NCBI GenBank assembly: GCA_014218235.1
Contig: CM024753.1
Coordinates: forward strand, 187,712,348-187,776,347
DNA from: Colocasia esculenta
Lineage: Eukaryota; Streptophyta; Magnoliopsida; Alismatales; Araceae
Length of the DNA stretch: 64,000 bases
Direction: 5' to 3'
The notes under the pieces: model-generated
What the model saw: only the letters and a program-made list of their open reading frames with translations
Told to the model about the DNA's origin: nothing
Database searches by the model: none
Part shown: positions 32,772-43,160 of the stretch, in pieces
Layout of the letters: each line of letters opens with the position of its first letter
Position numbering within the stretch: the stretch's first letter is position 1
Position numbers and translations under genes: made by a program

Positions 32772-33473
32772 TGTTGCCCGGTTGGCTAACCCAGAGGGGG
32801 GGTGAATGGGTCTTTAAATAAAATTTATCTGATAAAAACCTGAGCTCAAACAAACATAAAGAGTTCTTGGAAGGGATTAGTAATGGTTAGTAAAAGCAAC
32901 AATCACACGATAAAGACAATCACACAACACACAGATTTATCCTGGTTCGGATCTCCTCTCCTTAGGAGTCCTACGTCCAGTCCCTGAGCAACCCTCAGGA
33001 TTTCACTAACTAGGGTACAGTCCCCCTATGGACAAAAACAACCATCCAGCTCAGCTGGTCTTCCTTCACTCCTGAAGGGAACACAACACCCTGGTACCAC
33101 CAGGTCTTCCTTCACTTCCGAAGGGAAAAACACCACCCTGGACACCACCAGGTCTTCCTTCACACACGAAGGGAAGAACACAAGAAAATCTTGAAGGAAA
33201 TGACTAGCCCCTAGATCAAGCTTTTACAAAACTCAATCTGAAGCTACAAGCACTGAGAGTCAAAGATCTACACAATGTGGACTCTCTCAGAACTAATCTA
33301 GCTCTTCCTTGATTTTTCTTCTCACAGCACGAGGAGCTAGGAGCCAAGATCGAAAGGAGAGAATTTCTGGCTCTAGAGATCTTCTGAAGACTTGAAAGTG
33401 GCAGAGTTCTAGACTCTCTTGAATGTCAATAATGCTTCCTTCATCGATCAATATCTGTCTTCGGAACTTCGTC

Positions 33474-33489
33474 TTGTATTTATATCTCC
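33474..33489 (-). promoter_or_regulatory. TATA box in E3 LTR
   Basis: On the minus strand GAGATATAAATACAAG, conserved in the right LTR near 44853-44870. In the right (5') LTR this should drive E3 transcription leftward. Confidence 0.65.
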
Positions 33490-34140
33490 AATTTGAATGA
33501 GGATGAAGAGATGACCGTTGTCTCACAGCTTTGGTGTACGTTAGACTGAAGGATCTGTAGAAACTTCCTGTCGACAGTCTTTTGTTCTTTGGAGCACGCA
33601 AAGTGATGAGATCTTCTTAGTTGGCTTGTAGTTCTTTCTGTGTCAGATGTTGTAGGATAGTATATCCTTAAGGTTCTGCAAGGTTGAGCTTTAATGGTAG
33701 ACAGCTATACTATCTCCAGATGTCAATCAACGTTAGAGCAGATAGACACAAATATGGTAGTGACAGTTTATCGTTCTAGAAGATGCATGCAGAGGATACA
33801 CGAGAATGGAAGATATGTTCTGTATCCGTGCAGAGATACGTTCAGTCTTTATTAAATGCATGGCAGTCAAACAGACGTGATGCGACTTTGACTATTCAAC
33901 GTAGCTTAAATCAAGGAAAACATTTAATTAATGGAAACATGACTTATGCAGTCGTTATGAAAGTCTGATAGAATCGTTATGATCAAGTTGCTGTAGACTC
34001 ATAAGAAGTCGTTATGATAACTTATGAAATCGTTACCACAACCAAGTCGTTCTATAACAGATGATATAAGAAATCGTTATGAAACATGGCAAGTCGTTCT
34101 GATTCTGAAGAAATCGATATGAAACACTTATCAAATCGTT

Positions 34141-34745
34141 ATGAGATGCAAGTCGTTGTAGCTTTCTAAAGAAATCGTTACGATGTCTTACAGAATTGTT
34201 ATGACGAGCAAGTCGTTATAACTCTCTAAAGAAATCGTTACGATGACTTACAGAATCGTTATGACGAGCAAGTCGTTATAACTCTCTAAAGAAATCGTTA
34301 CGATGACTTACAGAATCGTTATGACGAGCAAGTCGTTATAACTCTCTAAAGAAATCGTTACGATGACTTACAGAATCGTTATGACGAGCAAGTCGTTATA
34401 ACTCTCTAAAGAAATCGTTACGATGACTTACAGAATCGTTATGACGAGCAAGTCGTTATAACTCTCTAAAGAAATCGTTACGATGACTTACAGAATCGTT
34501 ATGACGAGCAAGTCGTTATAACTTCTGAAGGAGTCGTTACGATAACTTACAGAGTCGTTATAATGAGCAAGTCGTTATAACTTCTGAAGGAGTCGTTACG
34601 ATAACTTACAGAGTCGTTATAATGAGCAAGTCGTTATAACTTCTGAAGGAGTCGTTACGATAACTTACAGAGTCGTTATAATGAGCAAGTCGTTATAACT
34701 TCTGAAGGAGTCGTTACGATAACTTACAGAGTCGTTATAATATCG
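34141..34745. repeat. Double minisatellite in E3 LTR (60-bp and 59-bp units)
   Basis: Five identical 60-bp units run 34201-34500 after one diverged unit, then four 59-bp units to about 34740. Both unit types contain AAGTCGTTATAAC and ATCGTTACGAT or GTCGTTACGAT, partly self-complementary. The same arrays occupy 45541-46130 in the other LTR, where units differ from each other at several C-to-T type positions. Confidence 0.93.
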
Positions 34746-34999
34746 ACTTGTTTGACACAGCAAGGTTATTCAATCTTTCAAGTAAATCGTTGAACTTGAG
34801 AGGAAATCGTTACAGCTAATGAAGGAATCGTTATGGCTCTTCTGAGAAATGATGTATGTAAGTACTTACCACAAATGCTTGACTTTCTTTGTGCTTAAGG
34901 CTAAATAAAACAAGGTTAGAAAACTTTTGACAGGTTTTGTTTATCACCAAAATAAGCATGTAATTAATTTAAAAGTATATGGGGATGGACTGTTCATCA

Positions 35000-35206
35000 A
35001 TCTCCCCCTTTTTGGTGATGACAAAACTATGATCATATTTGAGTAGAACTTAACAGTAAAGAGGAATTAAAGTACTTCAATCATGATTCAAGAATGTGTC
35101 AGACACATGTAGGTTAAACATTCTCCCCCTTTTTGTCATTAAGCAAAAAGCAATAGAAAGAGACAAAGAATAAGAGACAATGAGGAGAAAGAGCACAATT
35201 CATTCA
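35000..35206 (-). other. E3 polypurine tracts
   Basis: On the minus strand AAAAAGGGGGAGA directly precedes the 3' LTR (35001-35014), and a second AAAAAGGGGGAGAA lies at about 35120-35133. Tandem tracts like these are a Sirevirus trait; the LTR-proximal one primes plus-strand DNA. Confidence 0.8.
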
Positions 35207-38200
35207 TTAAGGTTGAGGAGGTACAGGCAAATAAAAAGCAGGAGAGAGAAGGGAGGCATAATGAGAAATAGCTTCCCAGGCCTGCTCTTCCTGACGCTTG
35301 AAGAATTGCCTAAAGGCACCACTCTCAATGGAGAAGGTTGGTCCCATGGTTGGAGCCATCTTGGATAGATAGATGCTGCGCTGCTTGGTAAGAAACAGGT
35401 CATACTCATCTGGATCCATGGAGGAGCAGATGATGAGTGTTTTACCAAAACTTGCACAGGCAAGAAATTGATCCATGGTGACAGGGTAGAATATCTGTTT
35501 CTCCTTGAGTTCCTGGCGAAGAGCTAAAAACACCTTGTACCTTTCAGCCCAAACTTTGTAGGGATCAAGGACCAGATGGATTGAGTTCATATCCAAGAAG
35601 GTGGCAGGAGAGACAGGAGCTTTTCCTTCCCTGGCCTGAGCAGCATTCAGATGAGTAAGCTGTTGTGCTGACAGGGAGTAAAGCTTGGACCAATCGGAGG
35701 CATTCAGCCTTTCACATTCTGAGAGGAGAGGGGCAAGAACATCAGATTTGACAAACCCTCTATGATATTCCCGGAAGAGAAATCTAGGAAAACCAACTTG
35801 AAGGCCTTTCTGAATCTTGATTCTGCCCATGACTCTAGCAAAACGCTCAAAAATGATTGAGCCAATCGAAGATTCCATGATCAAGAAATGAATCTGAGGC
35901 AGGAAAATCTCTTCAGGTAAATGAAGAGTTGCAAAATCTACTCTGATTTCCTCAGACTGCTCAGAGTGGGTAAGGACCTTGATGGCTCTCTTGAACTGGC
36001 TAAGCTGAACTTCAGGCAATCTATTGAGATACCTGTAGTTGTTGAACATTTGGAAATGCCTGACCAGCTTGATGAGCTTCTGAATAGCAGGGGCCCAGGT
36101 GTTCTGGTGGTGAAACTGGAACCACTCAGAAAGGGTCAAAGAGTGATCCCTGGGAGGAAACCTTGCTGCCTTAGCCTGAAGAAAGCGATTGTACAAATCT
36201 TTATGAGATTTAGCCCATTGCTCCTCAGTTTTGGAGTGGGCTGAGGAGAAGATTTTGGATTTTTCGGCTTTAGACAGAGGAGTATAGGGAAGAATGACAT
36301 CTAAATGGTCAGAGAGGTTAAGAAAAGGAAGATTGTGAAGAGTGGCAAAAACAACCTTTTGAAGGTATTCTTTGTACAGTGAGGTATGCTTGTGGGTGAC
36401 TGTAAGAGAAAACCACAAAGGAGGGTAAAGAGGAGAGGTGGAGGAAGAAAGCTTCCGTTTCTTGGAGACAGTACTGGAAGAGTCTGTCTTGGAAAGGTGG
36501 TCTCCTACCTTTAGCACAGACCTAAGGATAACCTCTTCAAACTCATCCTTAATTTTATCAAGAAAGGGAGAGTCGATTTGGACATCCGTAGGAATAATAG
36601 TGATAAAGGAGGGAGGAGCAGGGGGGTTGAGAAAGGCATCAGAATTGAGAGATCCTACTTCTGGAAATGAAGATGTACCAGAAGAGGAGGAGGCTCCAGC
36701 TGAGGATGCTGGAGGGGCCTCAAATTCTTGAGAAGAAGAAAGATGAGAAGTAGAAGAAACAGGAGAGGATGTGATAGGATGAGGAGGAAAAGGTGTGGGA
36801 GAGGAAATGGGCCTGGATCTAGGCTTTTTGAAGGGGGGGTGGAGCAGGTGGAGCTGTGGAGTTAGTGGGTGGAGAAGGAGGAATGGGAGTGTTGGTAGAA
36901 GTGGGAGCAATGGGTGGAGGATCTGAAACCACTTCTTCAGGCAAGGAGGGCAAGGGATCCAACACTGCCGGCCCTGGTGGCCCTGATTCCAATACAACTG
37001 GCCCTGATGGCCCTGAATCTTCAGCTGGCCCTGATGGCCCTGACTCTTCAGCTGGCCCTGATGGCCCTGAGGGTTCGGCCTTGCTGCTACCTGGGCTTCA
37101 TGGGCTCTGGGCTGCTGCTGCTGACTGCCCGGAGGGCTCAGGTACACTTGAGTGAGGCTCCTGAGCTGCTGGAGGAGCAGGAGCTTGAGCTCCAACTGCC
37201 TGAAGGATGTCAGATAGCATATTCTTCATGGTCCCCATTTCCTGATGGAACCATGTCATGGCAGAGCGAATCTGAACCAATTCCTTGCGGGCTGAAGCTT
37301 GGCTTAGAAAGATGGAATTCACATCAGACTGAAGTGAACAAAGCAGCTCACCCTGAACATCCAACCTCTCAATCACAGGTTTTAAATTGATGACAATCTT
37401 TTGCTTGACCTGTCTTTCAAATGGTGCATCAGCTAAAAGGGGTACTTCAGGAGCTATATCTTTCTCTTTGCCCTTTGTAGCTGGAGGAGGTGGATCATTA
37501 TCCTCATCAGAACTTGATGAACTAGCTGTCTCCCCTTCTCTGGCATCCAAATTTTCAGACTCTCTCTGGTCTTCCTCCTGATCTCTGGTGGCTGGAGGTG
37601 CAACATCTGGTGTCTCTTGGGATTGCTCCCCCTCAAGTGGAGCATCTTCTGCAACGGCACCAGTCTCCCCCTGACAGGGAGCATCCATTTCCATCGAATC
37701 ATCCTGAGGATTTTGCTGCTCTTCTTCCACTGGACCTTCTTCAAAGATGTGGCCTGATACCACAGACTCCTCCATAACAGGCAAGATGTCTTCTGGGAGA
37801 ATGTCCTCAATTCTCCTTTCAGCATGAAGCACAACTGGATCTGCTGCTGCTGGCCTGTCTTCTTCTGCCCTCACTGCTGTTGCTGCCTCTGATTGATTTC
37901 TGGCCATAGATGGCCCTTCCTGCTCTGTTTCTACAAGGACTGGAACAGAACCTGATTCCAGTGGCAATTCGGGCATCACAGAATCTGCCTCCAACTGGGA
38001 TTGAGCAACTGAAGGCTCACCAATGAGTCCTTCACCTTCTGCAACTGAGGCCTTGAACCAGACCCCATTGACTACTGAAAAACCGCTCTTCTTTAAATTT
38101 CTGGACCTGATAGCTTGGCCCATCTTCTCCACAACTGCCCCTGAGACATCTACACCGAAGTGTCTGAAGATTCTGGTGAGTAAATGGGCATAGGGCAGGG

Positions 38201-38855
38201 ACACATTCAACTTGCTTTTAGTGTCCCAAATCTGCTCCCTGGCAAATTTCATTCTCTCTATCATCACTGCGGCCATATTGATTTCCTCATTTTTAATGGC
38301 CCAGTACATCAGGTCGGAGTCAGCCTTAGTGCAAGAGGAGAAGGTTGCACTTCGGGGAACCAAAATCTGACAAACAATAAAGTGAAGGAGGCGGTTGAAG
38401 GCACTTAACTGATTGATATCTAGCTTGCCATCCCTCATCTTGAACCCTGGCCCAACAATCCCCAAACCCTTTTCTTGGGTTTCTACTGAATGAATTCCAC
38501 TGAAACCGGATGTGCTTACTCCAAATAGCATCCTAAGCAATTCCTGGTCGATTCTGATTAGGGTGCCCTTGACTGAAGAAACGAGGGCCCCATCTTCTTC
38601 TGTTCTTAAGCACACAAAGAACGCCTTTACCAGGTCCGGATAACTTACCTCTGAGCAAGTGGTAAGCCCTTTCCACTTCATCTGGTTGATCTTCTCAATG
38701 ATGCTGCTCATTCCATTCTTCTGCAGATCTGAAACATCTACTTCCTTGTGACCACAGAGCTTTGTCTTCACAAAGGTGAAACGCTCCTCCTGCGCTGGGG
38801 TGAGGTATTCGGCGCTGTAGCCACCCACACTGCCGGCAATAGCTGGTGCGGCCAT
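35207..38855 (-). pseudogene. E3 extra ORF (Sirevirus env-like position), two lesions
   Basis: Two overlapping frames, 38855-37098 (585 codons) and 37195-35207 (662 codons), look like one gene broken by a TGA at 37098 and a shift at a G7 run (36833-36839). The first part has an N-terminal globular region (residues ~1-285) like the plant transposon-associated Transposase_32 type, then an acidic linker and a coiled coil (~490-560). A GPSGPAE-type repeat links to the second part, which carries SKKRKL (nuclear-localisation-like, ~36455) and a helical C-terminal region. No signal peptide or membrane segment is evident, so the usual label 'env-like' reflects position only. It lies 388 bp downstream of pol. 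Confidence 0.65.
36968..37078. repeat. 27-bp repeat inside E3 extra ORF
   Basis: CTGGCCCTGATGGCCCTGA with a variable tail repeats about four times, coding GPSGPAE(E/D)S on the minus strand. The period is a multiple of three, so neither flanking frame is disturbed. Confidence 0.75.
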
Positions 38856-39243
38856 GGATTCAGGTAGGAGAAGGTTTGAAGGGTTGAAGAGAAGGGTGAC
38901 GAGAAGAAACCCTCAAACGATTTCGCGGGAAGGAGATGGAAGCTTCAAATTTGCAGAGGATAGAGGCAAGAGTCGCTAGGGCATCGGCTCATGCGTCGGG
39001 ACGAAAGAGGGGAAAAGGTGAATGAGGAAGAGGAATCGTTAACGCATCGATTTAAAGAATATAAATGCTCCAAAAGGTGAGGCGTCAGAAAACGACAAGC
39101 GAGGTTGACCGCCTTGAAGGACTATGACTTATCGGACGGAACGCTTAAACTGAGACTTTTGAATTGATTTTGCCACAAAAGGAGAGAGAGAGAACCTTCT
39201 TAAATTCTGAGAATTTTTATACCAGCTTTAAATGAAGATCTTT

Positions 39244-42200
39244 TCACAAAATACACATGCCTAACTCCCTTCTAAGAGATGTAAATCTCTCTTCAGGTAA
39301 GGCCTTTGTGAAAATATCTGCTAGCTGATTGTTTGTATCAATAAACGATATTTCAATATTGCCATTTGCTACATGATCACGAATAAAATGGTATCTGACC
39401 TCAATATGTTTGGTCCTGGAGTGCTGAATTGGATTTTTGGTGAGGTTGATAGCGCTGGTGTTGTCACATAGCAGAGGAATTTTCTTGACTTTGAGTCCAA
39501 AATCCTCAAGCTGTTGCTTTATCCATAAGAGTTGTGTACAGCAACTTCCAGCAGCTACGTACTCGGCTTCAGCTGTAGATAGTGCTACTGAATTTTGTTT
39601 CCTTGAGGACCATGAGATTAAACACCCTGCAAGAAATTGACAGCATCCACTGGTGCTTTTTCTATCTACCTTGCATCCAGCATAATCAGCATCAGAATAT
39701 CCTACTAATTTTACATCACAGGAGTTTGGATACCATAGTCCTAGATCATGAGTCCTGGCTAAGTATCTGAAAATTCTTTTGACAGAAATTAAATGTGATT
39801 CTCTAGGGTCGGCTTGATATCTAGCACACATGCATACACTAAATAATATATCAGGTCTACTTGCGGTTAGATAAAGTAATGAACCTATCATACCTCTGTA
39901 GATCTTTTGATCTACCTTCTTACCATCCTTGTCACTGTCCATCCTAGTTGATGTACTCATTGGTGTTGACAGTGGCTTGGTGTTTTCAAATCCAAATTTC
40001 TTTAGCAGTTCTCTGGTGTACTTTGCTTGACAGATGTGAGTTCCTTCCTTTCCTTGTTTGATTTGAAGTCCAAGGAAGTAGTTAAGCTCTCCCATCATAC
40101 TCATCTCAAATTCTCCCTGCATTAGCTTTTCAAAATACTTGCACAAGGATTCATCAGTAGATCCAAAGATGATGTCATCCACATAAATTTGAACCAACAG
40201 TATATTTTTGACTTTTGTTTTTATAAAAAGAGTGCTATCTACTTGACCTCTACTGAAACCATGTTTTAGGAGAAAAGAACTAAGTCTTTCATACCAGGCT
40301 CTAGGTGCTTGTTTTAAACCATATAAAGCCTTATGCAATTTAAAAACATGATTCGGAAAGTCTGTATCATCAAAACCCGGCGGTTGTTCCACATAAACTT
40401 CTTCTTTTATAAAACCGTTTAGAAAGGCAGATTTAACATCCATTTGAAATAACTTTAAATCTAATGCAGAAGCATAAGCAAGTAAAATTCTAATAGCCTC
40501 AAGTCTAGCCACTGGTGCATAGGTTTCATCAAAATCTATGCCTTCCTCTTGACAATAGCCTTGAGCCACCAGTCTGGCCTTGTTTCTTAGAATTACACCA
40601 GATTCATCCAATTTGTTTCTGAACACCCATTTAGTGCCGATCACAGGATGGTCTGATGGTCTAGGAACAAGTGACCATACTTGGTTTCTCTTGAATTGAT
40701 TTAATTCATCTTGCATTGCTATTATCCAAGATTCATCAGTTAAGGCTTCATTGACTGTCTTAGGCTCTAATTGAGATACAAAAGCAAGGTAATCACAAGG
40801 AATCAAGTTACCTCTTGTTCTTACCCCTACCGATGGATCACCAATGATGTTTTCAGGTGGGTGATCTTTCTTGTATCTCCATTCCTTTGGAAGAGTTTCA
40901 TGAGAAATTTCTTCTTGTTGCATTTCTTCCAGAGGCGGATCATCCTTGTCTTCAAGTGATGTGTCTTTCAGTTTATTGGACAGTTCATCTGCATCATCAT
41001 TATCACTTTCTACTTCCTTTCTCAAGGAGGGGTTAGTTTCATCAAAAATAATGTGTACAGACTGTTCAATCAATAAGGTACGTTTATTAAACACTCTATA
41101 GCCTTTGGGTTTAGAGGTGTACCCCATGAAGATGCCTTCATCTGATTTGGCATCCAACTTACCAATATCCCTTTTTCCGTTGTTGTGAATAAAGCAAGGA
41201 CATCCAAAGGTTCTGAAATGGCTGATCTTTGGCTTCTTCCCTTTAAACAGCTCATATGCAGTCTTCTTCAGGATTGGCCTGATCATGACTCTGTTGACAA
41301 TGTAGCTGGCTGTGTTGACTGCTTCTGCCCAGAAATATCTTGGTAACTCATATTCACAAAGCATGGTTCTTGCCATATCCAAGAGAGTTCGGTTCTTCCG
41401 TTCGGCTATACCATTTTGCTGTGGTGTCCTTGGTGCTGAGAAATTGTGCTGAATTCCTTGATCATCACAGAATCTAGCAAACTTTTCATTTTGGAACTCA
41501 CCACCATGATCAGATCGAATGGATACTATACTGAACTTCTGATCTTTCTGGACTTTCTTGCTGAAGCTAACAAAATTATCAAAAGTATCATTTTTGTGTT
41601 CTAAGAATGATACCCATGTGAATCTTGAGTAGTCATCTACTATAACAAATCCGAAATTCTTTCCTCCAAGACTGGTAGTTCTCATTGGCCCAAATAGATC
41701 CATATGTAGGAGCTCTAAGGGTTTTGAGGTGGTCACCACCGTCTTTGACTTGAAGGAACTCTTTGTGTGCTTTCCCTTAGCACAAGGTCTGCAGACACTT
41801 TCTAATTTACCATTGATTTTCGGTAGACCTTCCACAAGATTCCTCTTTCTGAGCTTGCTCAAGCCATCCAAGCTGCAGTGGCCTAGCCTTCTGTGCCACA
41901 GATCAGTTGATTTGTCTTTGCTGGCTGCCAGACACACATTTTGCTCTTTGAGTTCTTCAAGGTAGAGCACGTACAGATTCTTCTCTCTATTTGCTTCAAA
42001 GATGACTGCACCATCCTTTAGTATGCTGCATTTTGACTCTTGAAATTTGATTTGATGTCCTCTATCACACAGCTGACTGATACTTATGAGGTTGTGCTTT
42101 AAACCTTTGACTAACAGCACATCTTCTATGACTGTTTTTCCTTTGCTGTTTACTGATCCACTGCCAACTACAGTTCCTTTTCCATTATCTCCATAAGTGA

Positions 42201-42321
42201 CTGTTCCTTCTTCATCTTGGAGATGGGAGAAAAGCTTCAGGTTTCCTGTCATGTGCCTTGAGCACCCACTATCCAAATACCATTTGGATGCTCGAGGATT
42301 AACCTGAAATAAAGACATCAA
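39244..42321 (-). CDS. E3 Copia pol polyprotein (protease-integrase-RT-RNase H)
   Basis: 1025 codons without interruption. Protease active site DSG at residue 17; integrase zinc region H143/H148 and C177/C180; integrase core D208, D271 and E307 (D-x35-E spacing intact); a PRTPQQNG motif at 297-304. Reverse transcriptase spans ~549-790 with YVDD at 713-716. RNase H spans ~870-1010 (D877, E918, D953). The domain order integrase before RT is diagnostic for Copia. It starts at 42321, overlapping the last bases of gag in another frame, so it is presumably expressed by frameshift or reinitiation. The protein should act in virus-like particles and then the nucleus. All visible catalytic residues are present. 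Confidence 0.95.
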   Translation of the reverse strand: MMSLFQVNPRASKWYLDSGCSRHMTGNLKLFSHLQDEEGTVTYGDNGKGTVVGSGSVNSKGKTVIEDVLLVKGLKHNLISISQLCDRGHQIKFQESKCSILKDGAVIFEANREKNLYVLYLEELKEQNVCLAASKDKSTDLWHRRLGHCSLDGLSKLRKRNLVEGLPKINGKLESVCRPCAKGKHTKSSFKSKTVVTTSKPLELLHMDLFGPMRTTSLGGKNFGFVIVDDYSRFTWVSFLEHKNDTFDNFVSFSKKVQKDQKFSIVSIRSDHGGEFQNEKFARFCDDQGIQHNFSAPRTPQQNGIAERKNRTLLDMARTMLCEYELPRYFWAEAVNTASYIVNRVMIRPILKKTAYELFKGKKPKISHFRTFGCPCFIHNNGKRDIGKLDAKSDEGIFMGYTSKPKGYRVFNKRTLLIEQSVHIIFDETNPSLRKEVESDNDDADELSNKLKDTSLEDKDDPPLEEMQQEEISHETLPKEWRYKKDHPPENIIGDPSVGVRTRGNLIPCDYLAFVSQLEPKTVNEALTDESWIIAMQDELNQFKRNQVWSLVPRPSDHPVIGTKWVFRNKLDESGVILRNKARLVAQGYCQEEGIDFDETYAPVARLEAIRILLAYASALDLKLFQMDVKSAFLNGFIKEEVYVEQPPGFDDTDFPNHVFKLHKALYGLKQAPRAWYERLSSFLLKHGFSRGQVDSTLFIKTKVKNILLVQIYVDDIIFGSTDESLCKYFEKLMQGEFEMSMMGELNYFLGLQIKQGKEGTHICQAKYTRELLKKFGFENTKPLSTPMSTSTRMDSDKDGKKVDQKIYRGMIGSLLYLTASRPDILFSVCMCARYQADPRESHLISVKRIFRYLARTHDLGLWYPNSCDVKLVGYSDADYAGCKVDRKSTSGCCQFLAGCLISWSSRKQNSVALSTAEAEYVAAGSCCTQLLWIKQQLEDFGLKVKKIPLLCDNTSAINLTKNPIQHSRTKHIEVRYHFIRDHVANGNIEISFIDTNNQLADIFTKALPEERFTSLRRELGMCIL

Positions 42322-43109
42322 GATTTAGGTACCCAAGTTCTTTTGGGTCCTGATGGGTCAGTATCATTACTTTTACTTTTTATTATCCACTTCTTATGTC
42401 TTGTTGGACAGGTGGATTTTAAATGTCCTAGCTTGTTACAGTGACTACAACATGATGTTATTGTTACTCTTTCTATGTACTTAAAATTCGCTTTATATGC
42501 TACATCTTGTTCTGGAGTGAATTTAGGAGTTGGATATTTTTCAGGATAGATCATTTCTTCTTCATTAACTGGAGGTATGTATCCTAAACCTCGTTTGTTC
42601 TTACCAGATCGTCTAGCACCCTTTAGTAATAAGGAGTTCTTCCCATTTGTAAACTTTTCTAAGGTGCTTGCAAGTGTATTGTTTTCTTCATTTAATTCTT
42701 TTACCGTTTTTCTTAAATCATCTGAGCTTTCCTGTTTTTCTAATTTAATGATTTGATTGTTCTTGTCTTTTAAGTTTTCACATAATAGTTCATTTCTTCT
42801 CTTAAGCTCCATTATCTGTCTTTCTAGTTCTTCATTTTCAGATTTTAAATCTGAGTTGGTATTTTCGAGACAGGTGATATTTTTCTTGCTAAGCTTAAGT
42901 AATTTAGACACTTCTTTATACTTATCGTAAAGTTCATTAAAGGCACTTTCCAAATTATCGGAATCTGAATCATTACAGGAATCAAAAGAGGAATCAGAGG
43001 TTACCTTATCCCCGGTATTTACCATAAGAGCTAAGTTGGCTTCTTCTTCTTCACTGCTGGAGCTTGACTCACTGTCTGAGTCGCTGCTGTTTTCCCATGC
43101 AGCTGCCAT
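42318..43109 (-). CDS. E3 gag, C-terminal part
   Basis: 263 codons: an acidic Ser-rich start (SDSESSSSSEEEEANLALM), a long coiled coil (~45-165) with ENTNSDLKSENEELERQIME, then YPEKYPTPKF and a second zinc knuckle CSHCNKLGHLKSTC (~225-240), ending TWVPKS. The methionine at 43109 is internal to the ancestral gag; upstream the frame was lost through lesions near 43150-43215. Pol follows immediately. Confidence 0.85.
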   Translation of the reverse strand: MAAAWENSSDSDSESSSSSEEEEANLALMVNTGDKVTSDSSFDSCNDSDSDNLESAFNELYDKYKEVSKLLKLSKKNITCLENTNSDLKSENEELERQIMELKRRNELLCENLKDKNNQIIKLEKQESSDDLRKTVKELNEENNTLASTLEKFTNGKNSLLLKGARRSGKNKRGLGYIPPVNEEEMIYPEKYPTPKFTPEQDVAYKANFKYIERVTITSCCSHCNKLGHLKSTCPTRHKKWIIKSKSNDTDPSGPKRTWVPKS

Positions 43110-43160
43110 GGCTTTCTTTTTGTATCTTCTGAACTTCTTGGAGCTGTCCTTCTTTTGTGA

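Larger units (their letters stand above)
32772..34999 (-). repeat. E3 3' LTR (2228 bp)
   Basis: On the minus strand it begins TGATGAACAG and ends GGGCAACA. It contains two adjacent minisatellites (34141-34745) and a minus-strand TATA box near 33477-33486. It is 18 bp longer than its partner: a 19-bp segment near 33434 and single-base run differences account for this. Confidence 0.93.

Noticed and set aside
34141..34745. Regular repeats of ~60 bp that might suggest a CRISPR-like array
   Set aside because: Units are contiguous without unique spacers, lie in both LTRs of a plant retrotransposon, and the host is a plant.
36438..37390. Plus-strand ORFs opposite the E3 extra gene
   Set aside because: They run antisense to a long coding frame in a repeat-containing region and lack any domain or promoter.
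35207..38855. A viral envelope gene
   Set aside because: The position is right for a Sirevirus env-like gene, but there is no visible signal peptide, membrane anchor or fusion peptide, so I keep only the positional label.
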